Shown in pieces: positions 1-11,629 of a stretch of DNA of 64,000 nt; within the stretch, counting starts at the first letter, position 1; each line of letters begins with the position of its first letter. The notes beneath the pieces are model-generated. The model worked only from the letters and a program-made list of their open reading frames with translations, ran no database searches and was not told where the DNA came from. The position numbers were made by a program, and so were the translations under genes. Location: assembly GCA_950106755.1 (NCBI GenBank), contig OX467091.1, positions 19,547,538 through 19,611,537 of the forward strand, read 5' to 3'. This stretch comes from Climacium dendroides (Eukaryota; Streptophyta; Bryopsida; Hypnales; Climaciaceae).

Positions 1-1800
1 TTGTCTTCTTTGACCACTCTCAATTTATCTAGGTGTTCAAACTTGACGGCCTTGCCAAAGGAAGTGGGGAACTTATCTTCTTTAACCATTCTAGATTTGT
101 CTCAATGTTCAAGCTTTGTGACTTTGCCAAAGGAAATTGGGAACTTATCTTCTTTGACCACTTTAGACTTAAGTTGGTGTTCAAGTGTAGTGGCCTTGCC
201 AAAGGAAGTGGAGAACTTGTCTTCTTTGACCATTTTATATTTATCTTGGTGTTCAAGTTTGGTGGTCTTACCAAAGAAAGTGGGAAATTTGTCTTCTTTG
301 ACTACTCTATATTTAAAACGATGTTCAAGCTTGGTAGCATTGCCAAAGGAAGTGGGGAACTTGTCTTCTTTAACCACTCTATATATGAAACAATGTTCAA
401 GCTTGGCAGCCTTGCCCAAAGAGATTGAGAACTTGTCTTCTTTGACTACTCTCAATTTGAGATGATGTTCAAGCTTGACAACCTTGCCAAAGGAAGTGGG
501 GAACTTGACTTCCTTAACCACTTTAGATTTGAGTGATTGTTCAAGCTTGGCAGTCTTACCAAAGAAAGTGGGAAACTTATCTTTCTTGACTACTCTAGAT
601 TTATCTCGATGTTCAAGTTTGGCAGCCTTACCCAAAGAAGTAGGGAACTTGTTTTCATTGACCACTCTAGATTTGTCTCGGTGCTCAAGTTTGATGACCT
701 TGCCAATAGAAGTGGGGAACTTATCTTCCTTAACCATTTTAGATTTGAAACGGTGTTCAAGCATGGCAACCTTGCCAAAAGAAGTGGGAAACTTGTCTTC
801 TTTGACCATTCTAGATTTGAGTTATTGTTCAAGTTTGGTGGTCTTACCAAAGGAAGTAGGGAACTTATCTTCTTTAATCACTCTATATTTGAGTTGGTGT
901 TCAAGCTTGAAGGCCTTGCCAAAGGAAATAGGGAACTTGTCTTCTTTGAGAACTTTATTTTTGAGTGAATGTTTGAATTTGGTGACCTTACCAAAGGAAG
1001 TGGGGAACTTGTCTTCCTTGACTACTCTATATTTGAAACAATGTTCAAGTTTGGTGACCTTGCCAAAGGAAGTGGGGAACTTATCTTTCTTGACAATTCT
1101 ATATTTGAAACGGTGTTCAAACTTGGGAGCCTTGCCAAAGGAAGTAGAAAACTTGTCTTCTTTAACTACTCTTGATTTAAGTTGGTGTTCAAGCTTGGTG
1201 ACCTTGCCAAAGGAAATGGGGAACTTATCTTCCTTGACTACTCTAAATTTAAATTATTGTTCAAGTATGATGGCTTTGCCAAAAGAAGTGGGAAATTTGT
1301 CTTTTTTGACTACTTTAGATTTGAGCTGGTGTTCAAGTTTGACGACATTGCCAAAGGAGATGGGGAACTTGTCTTCTTTGACCACTCTAGATTTGAGTTG
1401 GTGCTCAAGTTTGACAGCCTTGCCAAAGGAAGTGGGAAACTTATCTTCCTTGAAAACTTTACTTTTGAGTGAGTGTTCAAACTTGACAATTGTGCTAAAA
1501 GAAGTGGGGAACTTGTCTTCTTTGACCACTTTAAATTTGAGACGATGTTCAAGCTTGGCGGCCTTACCAAAAGAGATAGGGAACTTATCTTCCTTAACCA
1601 CTTTAGATTTGAGTTGGTGCTCAAGCTTGGTAGCCTTGCCAAAGGAAGTGGGGAAATTGTCTTCCTTAAGATCTCTATTTTTGAGTGAGTGTTCAAGTTT
1701 GATGGCCTTGCCAAAAGAGATGGGAAAATTGTTTTCTTTAACCACTCTAGATTTGAAACAATGTTCAAGATTAGCGGCCTTGCCTAAAGAAGTGGGAAAC
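1..1800 (+). repeat. Tandem 72-bp LRR-coding repeats, about 25 copies
   Basis: Each unit contains close variants of TTGCCAAAGGAAGTGGGGAA followed by CTTGTCTTCTTTGACCACTC. Identity between units is high at the nucleotide level, including synonymous sites, which points to recent expansion by unequal crossing over or gene conversion rather than old repeats kept by protein selection. The period is exactly three-fold, so other frames and the opposite strand are also open over long stretches; these are shadows. Confidence 0.85.
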
Positions 1801-1878
1801 TTGTCTTCTATAACAATAGGCAATTTCGAAATTACAAACACGCATGTCAAAAGCAATAAGGAGTCTTGGATATTGTGA
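1..1878 (+). pseudogene. Leucine-rich-repeat region of an NLR-type resistance gene, 5' end outside window, one in-frame stop
   Basis: The frame is open from the window edge and encodes about 25 consecutive 24-residue repeats of the form LPKEVGNLSSLTTLDLS followed by WCSSL, then a short non-repeat tail (from about 1810) ending in a TGA. The LxxLxxLxLxxCxxLxxLP spacing is that of the LRR domain of plant intracellular NLR receptors, which sense pathogen effectors. No signal peptide, NB-ARC P-loop or kinase domain is in view, so the sensor class is inferred from repeat type alone. A TGA at 463-465 sits where neighbouring repeats carry an arginine CGA, a single C-to-T change; the frame continues unchanged on both sides for the remaining 20 repeats. 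The copy is therefore probably a recent pseudogene, unless an intron or recoding removes the stop. LRR arrays of surface receptors or F-box proteins are less likely alternatives. Confidence 0.75.
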
Positions 1879-2839
1879 ACCACAATTTAAATTGTATCTC
1901 CTATAAGGACAAAATTGTAAACAATTTGAGGACTCTTTTAATAGGAGTTTAAGATTTTATTTCCATAGTGAAATTTAATGAGTCCATAAACATGTGGACA
2001 AAGTTTGACAACTTTTTTTTTGCTATGTATGTATAAGAACATCTATTTTATTTTTTATGATGGTATTACTTTAGTTTCTAATTTATAAAATTTCCAATTT
2101 TTCAATGGTGATTTAAAAGGGAATGAATATTGATTGAACATAAGATTGTATACCATAAAGGTGGTTTTATTCATCAATTGGAAATCAAAATTGTGAATAT
2201 TTTATTTTTGAATGTATGTTTTTTAATTCATCCATGAATTTGTTGGAAATTCATTTTTTGTTGTTGATTATAATTTTTAATGATTTCTTTAGTTGATTGA
2301 GTATATTGTTTTATTCATGAAATTATATAATTATTAACCTTTAAAGGATGGATTGGTGACCATGAAAATCGTCCATTTTGATATTGTAGGAATCATTGGT
2401 CTAAAATAATCCAAAAGGACTCATTAGAAGTCAAAATATTGTAGATGATCTCCCTTCTCATACAAAATTCCGAAGATGCACTTTTGTCCTATAGTAAAAG
2501 ATTCTCTATCATCCATTGAATGCCAAGTGTTTGCTTTGATGTTTAAGGGTTAATGATTTATCTAACTATCATTATAAATATTCATATAGATAGTGGTGTT
2601 TATTATAAATAACTTGGCATGCAACAATCTCATATACTTGATGGGACAAATGGATAAGTCAATATTTTAATTTTGTTTGTAGACACACATAGATACACTA
2701 AGTTCAAACACTAATATATAAAAGTGCATCCTAAGGGCTAGGAATCATTTTCACCCCCCCAAAATTATTTATTTTTAATTGTTTTTTAAAATATATTTTT
2801 GCCAATTACATCAATTAGTATTGCTTGCTACCCTACCTC
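1879..2839. other. AT-rich intergenic DNA, no gene seen
   Basis: No supported coding region. At 2334-2347 a TTAA is followed by CCTTTAAAGG, resembling the outward-facing end of the TTAA/GGGG repeat family noted elsewhere in the window. A run of seven C occurs near 2754. Confidence 0.5.
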
Positions 2840-3790
2840 CTATTTAGACATAACTTGTCTTAAAGTTATGTAAGGTTTAAGGTGGTAACCATTACAGCAT
2901 GTGGAATGGATATTTCTTGCAAAGTCTTGCAATTCAACTAAACAATTAGAATAAGAATTTAAAACTTTGTATGGACCATACCATCTCATTTTAAATTTTC
3001 TAGGAAATTTTTGAAATCTACTATGAAATAGAAGGACTAAATCATTAGGTTACAATTTCTTAGGAAATAACTTGTTATTGTAGTGAGTTTTTCTACAATT
3101 TTGTATAGTTTTCATGTTAAAATATGCTTGTCTTCAAGTTTCATCTAATTTTTTTAGCATGGTATATCTTTAGGGGATTCTTTAGGGCATAATCTTTAAG
3201 GGGTTCTTCCTCACCCAATCTATTTTCAAGAGCAATCTTCAAAGATTGGACTTCTAATTCTATTAGTAAGACTACTTCTTGCCTATAAACTAATTGAAAT
3301 GGAGTACACTTAGTTGTGACTAGTCTTCGATGTTTAATAAAATATTTGGTTGTCAATTTTTTGACAGTATTATTAATAAAATGTGTACCCCTATCACTAA
3401 TTAATTCTTTAGGACATCCAAATCTTGTAATAATATTTTCATATAAAAATTTAGGAATAATATTAGCATCATCCAATTTGGTGGCACTTGCTTCAACCCA
3501 TTTAATTAGTGAAAATTTTTATAGCAACTAAAATATAATGTTTTTGACCATCCCTAATTGGGGATTAATTATAGGACTTATAAAATCTATACCCCATTTT
3601 CCAAAAGATATTTGAGCTAATATTGGAGTTAATCATGGAACACCATCAGCGCCATTTTGTGGCACATACAATCCAATGAATTGTAAAGCTACTTGAAGCA
3701 TTTTTTCATTTTTATTTTCCTTGTTGACCTTTCATGTTGGATTATGAAGAATATCCAATTGATTTTGTACTTTTGCTAGTGTTTCGGGCA
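2840..3790 (-). pseudogene. Decayed Ty3/gypsy retrotransposon integrase and post-integrase segment
   Basis: The minus strand shows, in order, a KWGIDFISPI-like segment (about 3560-3600), the integrase core stretch ITRFGCPKELISDRGTHF (about 3380-3440) with the catalytic-region Asp, the phrase TPFQLVYRQEVVLLIE (about 3235-3300; the family usually has PFQLVYGQEAVLPIE), and a KFKMRWYGPYKV-like C-terminal segment (about 2970-3010). These are hallmarks of plant Ty3/gypsy polyproteins. The pieces lie in different frames with several stops. No reverse transcriptase, gag or paired LTRs were found nearby, so this is a fragment. Confidence 0.8.
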
Positions 3791-4225
3791 AGTACCTACG
3801 GGCTGCAATTTTGTCATGATTTTTTGAAACTTTTTTTGAAGATAGAAAAATTGATAAGCTTTGTGGGAATATAATTTTTTTCACAATCACTGCTTGAAAA
3901 CAAAAGTTATGACCATATAAGCTCAAAACAAAGGACGGGGGACAATCTGGGCAGCAAAAAAGAATTTGCAAAATTTTGATTAAATTTTTTTTTCCTTGTA
4001 GATTATATTTTTGTCTATTTGGAGGGCTTTGATTTGTTTTATTTGGATTTGTTATGAGAAAGTTATGAACATTTTTGTTTTTTGGGCAATTAGAGCATCT
4101 TCTTAAAAAAAATAACTTGTAGGATGCATTTCTGAATGCAATTTTTGCAATTTTTTTTGCATAGTTTAGTTTACTTGTTAGAACAATCTCACCATTGGAA
4201 TTAATGCATTTTAGTTTCATGTAAA

Positions 4226-4657
4226 ATATATTAATATTTTAGATTTTTCCTTCTATATTGTACCTATTTCTAGTTAACAATTTTTTTAAGAATGATAATT
4301 AAGTATTTTTGGATTTTTTTTCTTTCTTGGACTCTCAACTCAATTGTCCACTATAAAGATTTAAAGCTCAAAAACCTATAGTGCAAAAATTTAAGTTAAA
4401 AATGTTCAAAGTCAAATATTCTTGTCTCGCAATGTACTGAAAATCTTGATTTTTTCACTTTAAACGCAGATATCTTTCAATGAGTGCGTTCAATAATTCT
4501 GAAATTTTTTCCGCACACTCTCATACTAGTTGGGTGTAAGATCCTATTGTTAGATGTAGAAAAAAAACAATTTTCAATTTTTTTACTTTTTATTGTAGAA
4601 ATGGCAGTTTTGAGTGTTTTTTGGCAGAAAAAAGGGCCCTGGTCCTCTAGGGGTTAA
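4226..4657. repeat. Dispersed repeat copy 1 (partner at 24393-24807), ending GGTCCTCTAGGGG/TTAA
   Basis: From AAAATATATTAATATTTTAG at 4226 the sequence runs parallel to 24393 onward for more than 400 bp, with many substitutions and small indels. Both copies end in a GGTCCT(C/T)TA(G/A)(G/A)GG motif flush against TTAA. Part of the same family appears near 10020-10100 (the AATCTCACCATTGG segment). A TTAA target with a CCCYTWRAGG terminus resembles piggyBac-type ends, but no matching opposite end was proven. The 162-codon minus-strand open frame at 3732-4220 just upstream has no recognisable domain. Confidence 0.6.
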
Positions 4658-5590
4658 GATCTCGTAGTATTCTCGTTTGAGAATATGTGGAAATGTTTTT
4701 GGAAATTTCCACTATGTAGTTTGCAAGATATTAGCATTTGAAGTGGCAAAAATCCTTTTTTTGGTCCTATGAAAAAACAGGCGGCAGCACTTCAAAAGGT
4801 TAGATCATTATGAAAAAATGTCCTAAATAGTTGTGCTTCTTTGGATTCATTCTTCAAGTCAAACTAAATACATGCTTGAAAATTTTCAGATCATTTGGAA
4901 TTGTATAACATATAGGAAAAAAATAATAAGTAGAAAGAAATAGAAAATGATTCAAAATATAAATTTGTAACAATTTATTTATGGAATTAAAAAAATGCCA
5001 ATCCCAATGGTTATAATGTTGTAATAAAAAATTTACATCCTATGATTTTATTTATTTTTCAAAAATATTAAAAATTGAGTTAAATAAAAGACTTCAAAGT
5101 TTATTTTAGAGTAAAAAATCTATAACTGCCTGCAAACTAAAACTCCTCATAACTTTTGACTCATTAATCAAAATGGAATGATTCAAATCTTTCCAAGTAC
5201 ATATAAAACTAATGAACTAATTTCAAAATTTTATTTATGAAAAAAATGATTTTTTTTATTTGCCCAAGCTGCCCAAATTGAGAAACAAACTACATATCAC
5301 ACAATAATTTTTTAACCATGAAGTCAAAAGTTATGAAAATTGTTGGGCCTTAAATCTACTCCTCATCCACATTTTGTGTGAAAATTTCAAAGAAAGAAAA
5401 AACAAAATCTCTACTCACATGTACCTGCCTCCAAAAGGCCAAAAGTTATGTTGTCTAAAACACAAGGTTGATCCTTTAGGGGTTAAAGCGTCATTTTTTC
5501 AAGCAACAAACCACTATTAATACAATTTCTATATTATCAATCAAATACATGTCTCTACATTTGTTTATAGCATAAGTATTCTAATTTACT
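4658..5590. other. AT-rich intergenic DNA with a second GGGG/TTAA terminus
   Basis: No gene seen. At 5471-5486 ATCCTTTAGGGG abuts TTAA, matching the termini at 4657, 11012 and 24807. The rest is poly-A/T-rich with no recognisable protein. Confidence 0.4.
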
Positions 5591-6285
5591 TTAAAAAGCT
5601 ACACAGTGCACTCCATCAATGATCTCCTAATTTATCTTCAAACTAGTTACACAATTGTTTTAAGCTTCATAACCACAAGGCTATCAATGAATAATGCTCA
5701 TTCATATACTCCTTATCAATATAGATTCAATTACACAAATGTGGATATAACTTCAAGCTATTTACTTAATCTTCAATCATCTACTTCTTGAATACACTCA
5801 CAAGTTTTAAAACTACCCAATCACTGAAATTTTCACAAACAAATACACAATCTAAACATTCACTCAATATACATTTCCTCACACATTGAATAACTAGCTT
5901 TTAGCTACAAACCAATTTCCAAACATCACACTTTAAGCTCATTCACACAACATTACACTTGCTTCAAGCATACAACATAGGACTGCTTAAAGCACATACA
6001 ACACATACACACTTAAAGCTCCCATAAATTGATATAATCATTTAATAGAAAATTATCATACACATCTGCTTTAAGCTATAATCCTCTCTTTCAAACCATT
6101 GTTTCAAGCCCAAGTAATATTATACATTAGTACTTATATACACGATTCAAAATATATACTTAAAGCTTTATTACACATAAAAAATTTGACAAAATCAAAG
6201 TTATATACATAAGTATTTCACACACACATACACACTTGAAGTGAAGAGAGGACAAAGCAAGTAAAGAAGAGCTAAGCCACTATAT
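5590..6285. repeat. Cluster of short CTTNAAGC-type motifs
   Basis: In a C/A-rich stretch the short palindrome-like words TTTAAGCT, CTTCAAGC, GCTTAAAGC and CTTAAAGCT recur roughly every 30-70 bp (near 5660, 5752, 5933, 5962, 5988, 6021, 6069, 6103, 6161). There is no exact tandem period. The short plus-strand open frame at 5606-5791 shows no domain and is probably by chance. Confidence 0.5.
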
Positions 6286-8440
6286 TTCTAACAACTTAAG
6301 TATCCTTTCGAATCTACCTCGGTTGAATTGTTAAGAATTTAACAATTGCACACTCTTGGAATAGGGGTACTAGTATGTGAACCTATGAGTGTGAGCCTAT
6401 GAGCTTGTGAGCTTGTGAGCCTCCATTTTTTTTCATTTAGGATTTGTGAATTCGTTGGGATAGTGTATATAAGCAAATACACAATAAAAATAGGTGTAGT
6501 GGTTTAGGATGTCTCACTACAAAGCATATGAATGTAAAATTACAATACACTATAACACCATTATAGGGATGATGTTTATGAAGTCTCAAATAAAAGGAGC
6601 AATAAAAGTGGGTCAAAAAAGTGAGATATTAATTTGAAGACAAGCGTTATATACATTACAAGCACTAAATCATAAACAATGCTTTTGAATGATTAACTGA
6701 TTAATGTATTTGAATGATTAACTAATCAATGTAGTCTTCATTATGGGCCTTTATGTAAATTTAAATGATGAAAATGGTTCATCCATTTGTTTTATTTTTG
6801 CAATTATGCTTTTAAATAAAAACATAAATATTTTGGACATTGAATATTTAAAATAAATATAGTAGTCATATATTATACACTAAATAAATGTATTGACCCC
6901 TAATGAATCTTTATAGAAGTGTCCATTGTTGAAGTTGTCAACATCCCAAGTTTCTCTTGAATCATCTCTAGACTTTCATTATAAGCTCCATAGTGACACT
7001 TTATTTGCTTTAAGAAGGCCATGGTGTACTTAGGACATGTAATGGAAAGCTTCTTCTTCAATTTTGAATGAAAAATTATCTTCACCAAAGTCTTGTTGCA
7101 TAAAGTGAATGATTTATAAAAATAAGTATAATTGCTCTTGATGACAAATGTTATGCATAATAGAGCAAGAAAATATTTATTCAAATTAGCACTAAGAACA
7201 AAACAAAGACCTAAAAATGAAATAAAATATGAAATGAACGTGGTATAAGACTCCACTTAGAGCTTCAATAGTCAAAGTGAATCAAGTTTTTTGTTTTGAC
7301 TTCTTTATGGCTTCAGCAAAAGCAAAAGCAAATAGGCTTTAGAGACTAAAAAGTTAAATGAAATGAAAATTGATAAAGAAATTGAAGGGATTACCAATTG
7401 ACTTCATGAAATATTGCTAATTAGTTGTAACATCCCACTTGACCTTTAAAATAATATTTTCAATAGTATAATGCTACGAGAAGTTGTTTGTAAGATCTTG
7501 ATTGATAATAGGCACATATGCTTGCAAACAATGGTGTCATTCCACACAATAAACATTTTGTTAAAGAAAAGTTTGAGATCTTCATTAATTTTCAATTGTA
7601 TCTGAAATGCGACATTTGTTTGCACTCAGTTGGCATTCCACAATTTAATAATATTGTTAGTGACATCTATTGTATTCCCTTCATTGATCCTTAAGGCCAA
7701 ATAGAAAACTCCATTTCCTTGCATGTAACTACAAGTAAAAAATGTGCAATTAGATTCATGAGATCATTCTTCAATAAATTTTCTTACAACTAGCAAAGAA
7801 ATCATATGACATAAAGAAATATTGATTTTTTTAAATTTTGTCCTCAATTGATACTTCAACCACTCAAGATGAGAAGTGTTCATAGATTTTTTTTTTCAAA
7901 CCAGATGATCTTAAGAGAGAAGTTGAAGTGCAACATCTAATCTTTGTACTTGTGAATCCCTTTGAATCAACATCTTTGAAATGATTTCCAAACATAATCA
8001 ATTGTCATGCATTAAGAAAAATGATTAATGTAATCAAAATATAAAATGTGAATCACACTTAATTCTGGGTTTAATTCAAACAACTCTATTTGTATTGGAC
8101 GAGGTTGTGAAATAGCTTGGTTATTAATGACTATTGACTAACCAATAGTAACAAGAAACTTGTATTGGCCAAACTTCCTTAAAATCTAAAGTAAACATAA
8201 AGGTCTAGCACTTGATACTTAGATTCTAAAAATTGAATCTTTTCCACTCTAAATCAAGACTAAAAACAGTTCTCTTTTGTATATGTGTATTGTACAATAT
8301 GTAATTCAATATAGTAATGCCACCTTTTAATACTTTTGGACTTTTGAAAGTCCAAAATTAATATTGGTCATCCAAAGAAAAAAATTAATCATTTGAAGAT
8401 AATGCAAAACATTGAGAGATCAATGCAAAACATTAGGAGA
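6286..8440. other. Intergenic DNA, no recognisable gene
   Basis: A 118-codon minus-strand open frame at 6900-7256 has hydrophobic and Lys-rich parts but no domain I recognise. Surrounding minus-strand frames are interrupted every few codons, so it is either a decayed gene fragment or chance. Confidence 0.4.
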
Positions 8441-8590
8441 CTATAGGATTGTCCCGGATGAACGTCCATTTGAAAATTGCGTCTAAAAAACAGACGTCTG
8501 CTTTTAGAGGACGCTGTAGACGTAGATGGACGGTGTTCGGTCGGCATCCGGAGGTTGGGCGGATGGCGCGGACGAGCAGACAGATGGCAA
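8440..8590. repeat. GGAC/GTCC-rich segment, candidate hAT subterminal region
   Basis: This is a sharp GC-rich island in AT-rich DNA with repeated GGACG, GGATG and GCGGA words. The same composition is seen at 9905-9988, 13270-14430, 17940-18062, 25867-26150, 27400-27880 and 29990-30120. In hAT transposons, repeated short words near the ends bind transposase. It may be the downstream end of the element whose transposase lies at 15.5-17.6 kb, but no TIR was matched. Confidence 0.4.
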
Positions 8591-8879
8591 TTTAGTTTCA
8601 ATGTCATATACTCATGGTTTAACATTGAGAAATTTTAATTTTGTAGCAAGCCTACTTCTTGAGGTTGCTTAGTTGTGGCGCTTCAAAAATTATCTTATTG
8701 AATACGTTGAAAATTCATACCCAAAAAACATACAATAAAGATTTTTTGAATTTCACTTTTAACGAAAATTAATAAACACAATAGTTTCATTACATTTTTC
8801 AAGATAAATATACAAACTTGTACTTTAGAGCAATGCTCGCAAAAACTAATTCTTTCTTGGTTCCTCAACTCCTTCAATC

Positions 8880-9757
8880 ATAAGCATTTGAACACCTGTC
8901 CGTGTAATGTCCTTTGTTCTAATCCCTTCTAAGATTTAATTCCTAAGGGTGGTAATCACTATCTCCTTTCACCTCTACCCCACTACTATAGTTTTCGATT
9001 TCCATTCGTCATCTTCATTGTTGAATGTGTTGTCTTTAGCATTTGACGAAGATGATTGGATTTCCTCTATTTTTTCCCTAACTTTCCTAGATGCAAAAAC
9101 TTTCTTAGGCTTGTCTAGTTTCAAGTCCTTCCTTTATATCAATTTTTTTCCTAGTATGCGTTCTCGAAGACCAACAACTGCTTTTCTTTTTCTTGTAGGA
9201 AGTATTGCAATAGGTTGAAATGTGTCAAGAGGGGGGCTTTCTGCATGTACTTTCTTCCTTGGGGGAGATAGCGAATGGCTCTATGACTCGTTTCTTCTTA
9301 GCTTTAGCAGATTCTTCCATCACTGCTTTGTTTGTTTGTTGTTTCTCATTGGTGAATACTTTTATTTCATTCAAAGATCATAGTTTAATGTCTGATGGTT
9401 TAAGGGAAGACTATGGTAGGCAACCTTCTATGCTCTTCAACATTAAGGCCAATGTCTCATCTTTTCTCATAATTAATGCATGAAGAACCATTCAATCTTC
9501 GATTCATGCTACATCTAGTTTCCTTCAGAATGTTAGAAGCCCGCGTTAGAGATTGAGAATTTCTTGAACCCACCAAAGTATTACTTCCACTGTTAAATAG
9601 TGCACGCGGACCTATTGGAAGACCGCCACGTGGTAGACGTTGTGAACTTTGCATACTTTCCTTCGTACTTTGGCCATTGCAGAGCAAGTTCGAGCTTCCA
9701 CATTTTATTAAATGTGAACCCGCCTTGTCTAGTGCTTCTTGCGGTTTAGGGTTCAGG
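8880..9757 (-). pseudogene. Degenerate coding tail, upstream part at 14566-14740, split by the hAT insertion
   Basis: The minus strand reads from 14680 toward 14566 (HEQMKVDKTSLEFGEELVDK...) and resumes at 9750 (NPKPQEALDKAGSHLIKCG...) in the same frame once the intervening hAT and one 8-bp duplication are removed. It then continues to about 9459 as a Ser/Arg/Asn-rich polypeptide. Further downstream (9215-8950) another frame gives Lys-rich sequence such as TRKRKAVVGLRE. No domain is recognised. Position suggests the C-terminal tail of the hAT transposase reading unit at 15.5-17.6 kb or a second transposon gene. Several frame changes show it is dead. Confidence 0.5.
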
Positions 9758-9904
9758 GCATGGTTGTCATAGTGGGCGGACGTCCAGTTCACCCGTTCGG
9801 TAGAGGTCCTGCCCGTTGGATAGAGTCAACACATAGTTGACTTTCCTATAAGTAAAAAAATTCCATGCGACTACCACGTAGTTGCTACGTGGCATAGAAA
9901 AGGC

Positions 9905-9988
9905 ACAGGGCGCGGACGCGATCGTCAAGGCGAGGACGCGATCGTTAGGGCGAGGACGCAATCGTCAGGGTGTGGACGCAATCCTGGT
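9905..9988. repeat. 20-bp subterminal repeats, 4 copies
   Basis: Four consecutive units of the form GGACGCGATCGTCARGGCGA with a 20-bp period lie about 150 bp inside the left end of the hAT element. The last unit is divergent. The CGATCG core is palindromic. They are likely subterminal transposase-binding repeats. Confidence 0.75.
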
Positions 9989-11008
9989 AGATGTGGAGTT
10001 GTGGACATAGGTTGCAAATTCTAATTATTTGCAATTTTCATTTTAAAAGGTTCAATTTCTACTATCAAATAATCTCACCATTGGGATTATTGTATTTCAA
10101 TTTGATCTTTAAGCCCTCAAGGCCTGACAAGGTTTTCACAATAGAGGTTTTCATTGAATTGCCCCACTTGGATATTTTTTTGCACTTAATTGAGCTTCAA
10201 ATTTTTAGTTTTAACTGTACAAAATCGTAGAAAACTTTGTAGGCAATGGACTATGCATGGAATTAATTGTGAAAAATAGTGACCATTGGAATTTTAGATT
10301 ATAACAATTTTGGATGATCAACTCTGTCAATCTGTCGGCAAAAAACACAATTTTGGAAGAAGGAAATTATAAGATGATGAATAATGCTTTCTTGCCCTTT
10401 AAAAAAATGTATTAGAATCTAAGGAAAATATAGGATTTTGTATTTTTAAAATTAAAAAATCCTAAACTTAATCCTACAAAATTGATTTTTTTAAATATGT
10501 GTCATTTTTTGAAATTTAAGTATTTAACAATTGATATGATATTATGGTTGGCATATTGTTTGGAACATTTCTGGACTTTTTGGAATCATTCTAATTATTT
10601 TTGTATTTTTAATCATACCACATTGAATTTTGTATTTTTAAAATTTCTAAAAATACAAATTTCAATTTTTTTTGGAGACCTCAATCACCTCATTTGTTTG
10701 TGCAAATTTAAGACAAAAAGTGTCCAAGAAAATATTTTTTTCCATCCCTACTATTTCTTTCATTGTAAACAAATTATGTTTGTTTCTTTTTTCTATTAGA
10801 CATTTAGACTACATTTTCTAAAAAAAATTCAAATAATTCCCACATTGAATTTTTGAAAATCAGAGAATGCAAGCAGTATGTGAAGTTGTGAACTTGTTAT
10901 TCTACAAGCCCCCATTTTTCAAAATATTGAGGTTCATTTGACCCTATTGAAAAATTTCCCATTCAAAATTTGAAGAGGACACATTGTGTTCCCTTAGTCC
11001 TTAAGGGG

Positions 11009-11629
11009 TTAAGCTATTAATGATTAAGTTTTTAGTTCAATATTCGACCCAATTTGTAAAATTTAGAAGAAAACCTTCTATCAATTATCCACAAAGGTCT
11101 TCAATTAATCCCTTCACATGAAGTCATGAACTTCAAAAAATATAATTTGTAGGAATGTAGGTTCATAAGAAAATCCCTTGTAGCAATTATCCACAACAGT
11201 GAATCCCTTTTCATGAATCCAAAAGAATTTAACTTTCAAGTTCATTAAAAAAAAATCCCTTGCAAAAAATTTCTACAATGTAGATCCTTTCACATGAATC
11301 CCCCAAAATATAACTTGTTGGTCGAATTAAAAAGGAATCCCTTATAGCAACTATCCAAAAAAACCCAAATCCCCTAAAATACAAAATTATAAATCCCAAA
11401 GAAAAAATATTGAAGGTTCATTTAAAAAAAAATACCTTGTAGCAATAATCTCCAAAAAACAAATCCTTTACACTTAAATCCAAGATGAGCATAACTCTAC
11501 AAAGAAAGCCTTTACAAAAACAACCATTAGTCGTAATGAACGAAAAATATGAACATCAAATAATTTTTGGTCTCAACTCTCAAGTGTCCATCATAAGATG
11601 TTTCTTGGTTTAGACTAGTTCTCAACTAG
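11009..11629. other. Interior of the hAT element, no gene; TTAA/GGGG repeat end at its left edge
   Basis: A CCTTAAGGGG motif abuts TTAA at 11009-11012, another end of the dispersed repeat family. To its right are loosely repeated phrases such as AATCCCTT...CACATGAA and TATAACTTGTAGG, divergent relatives of the 83-bp minisatellite at 12376. No coding region is supported. Confidence 0.4.

Noticed and set aside
102..809. Long minus-strand open frame (235 codons) opposite the LRR array, and a similar one at 1254-1883
   Set aside because: Both are caused by the 72-bp period being a multiple of three; they translate as repeats of the reversed LRR unit with no independent domain.
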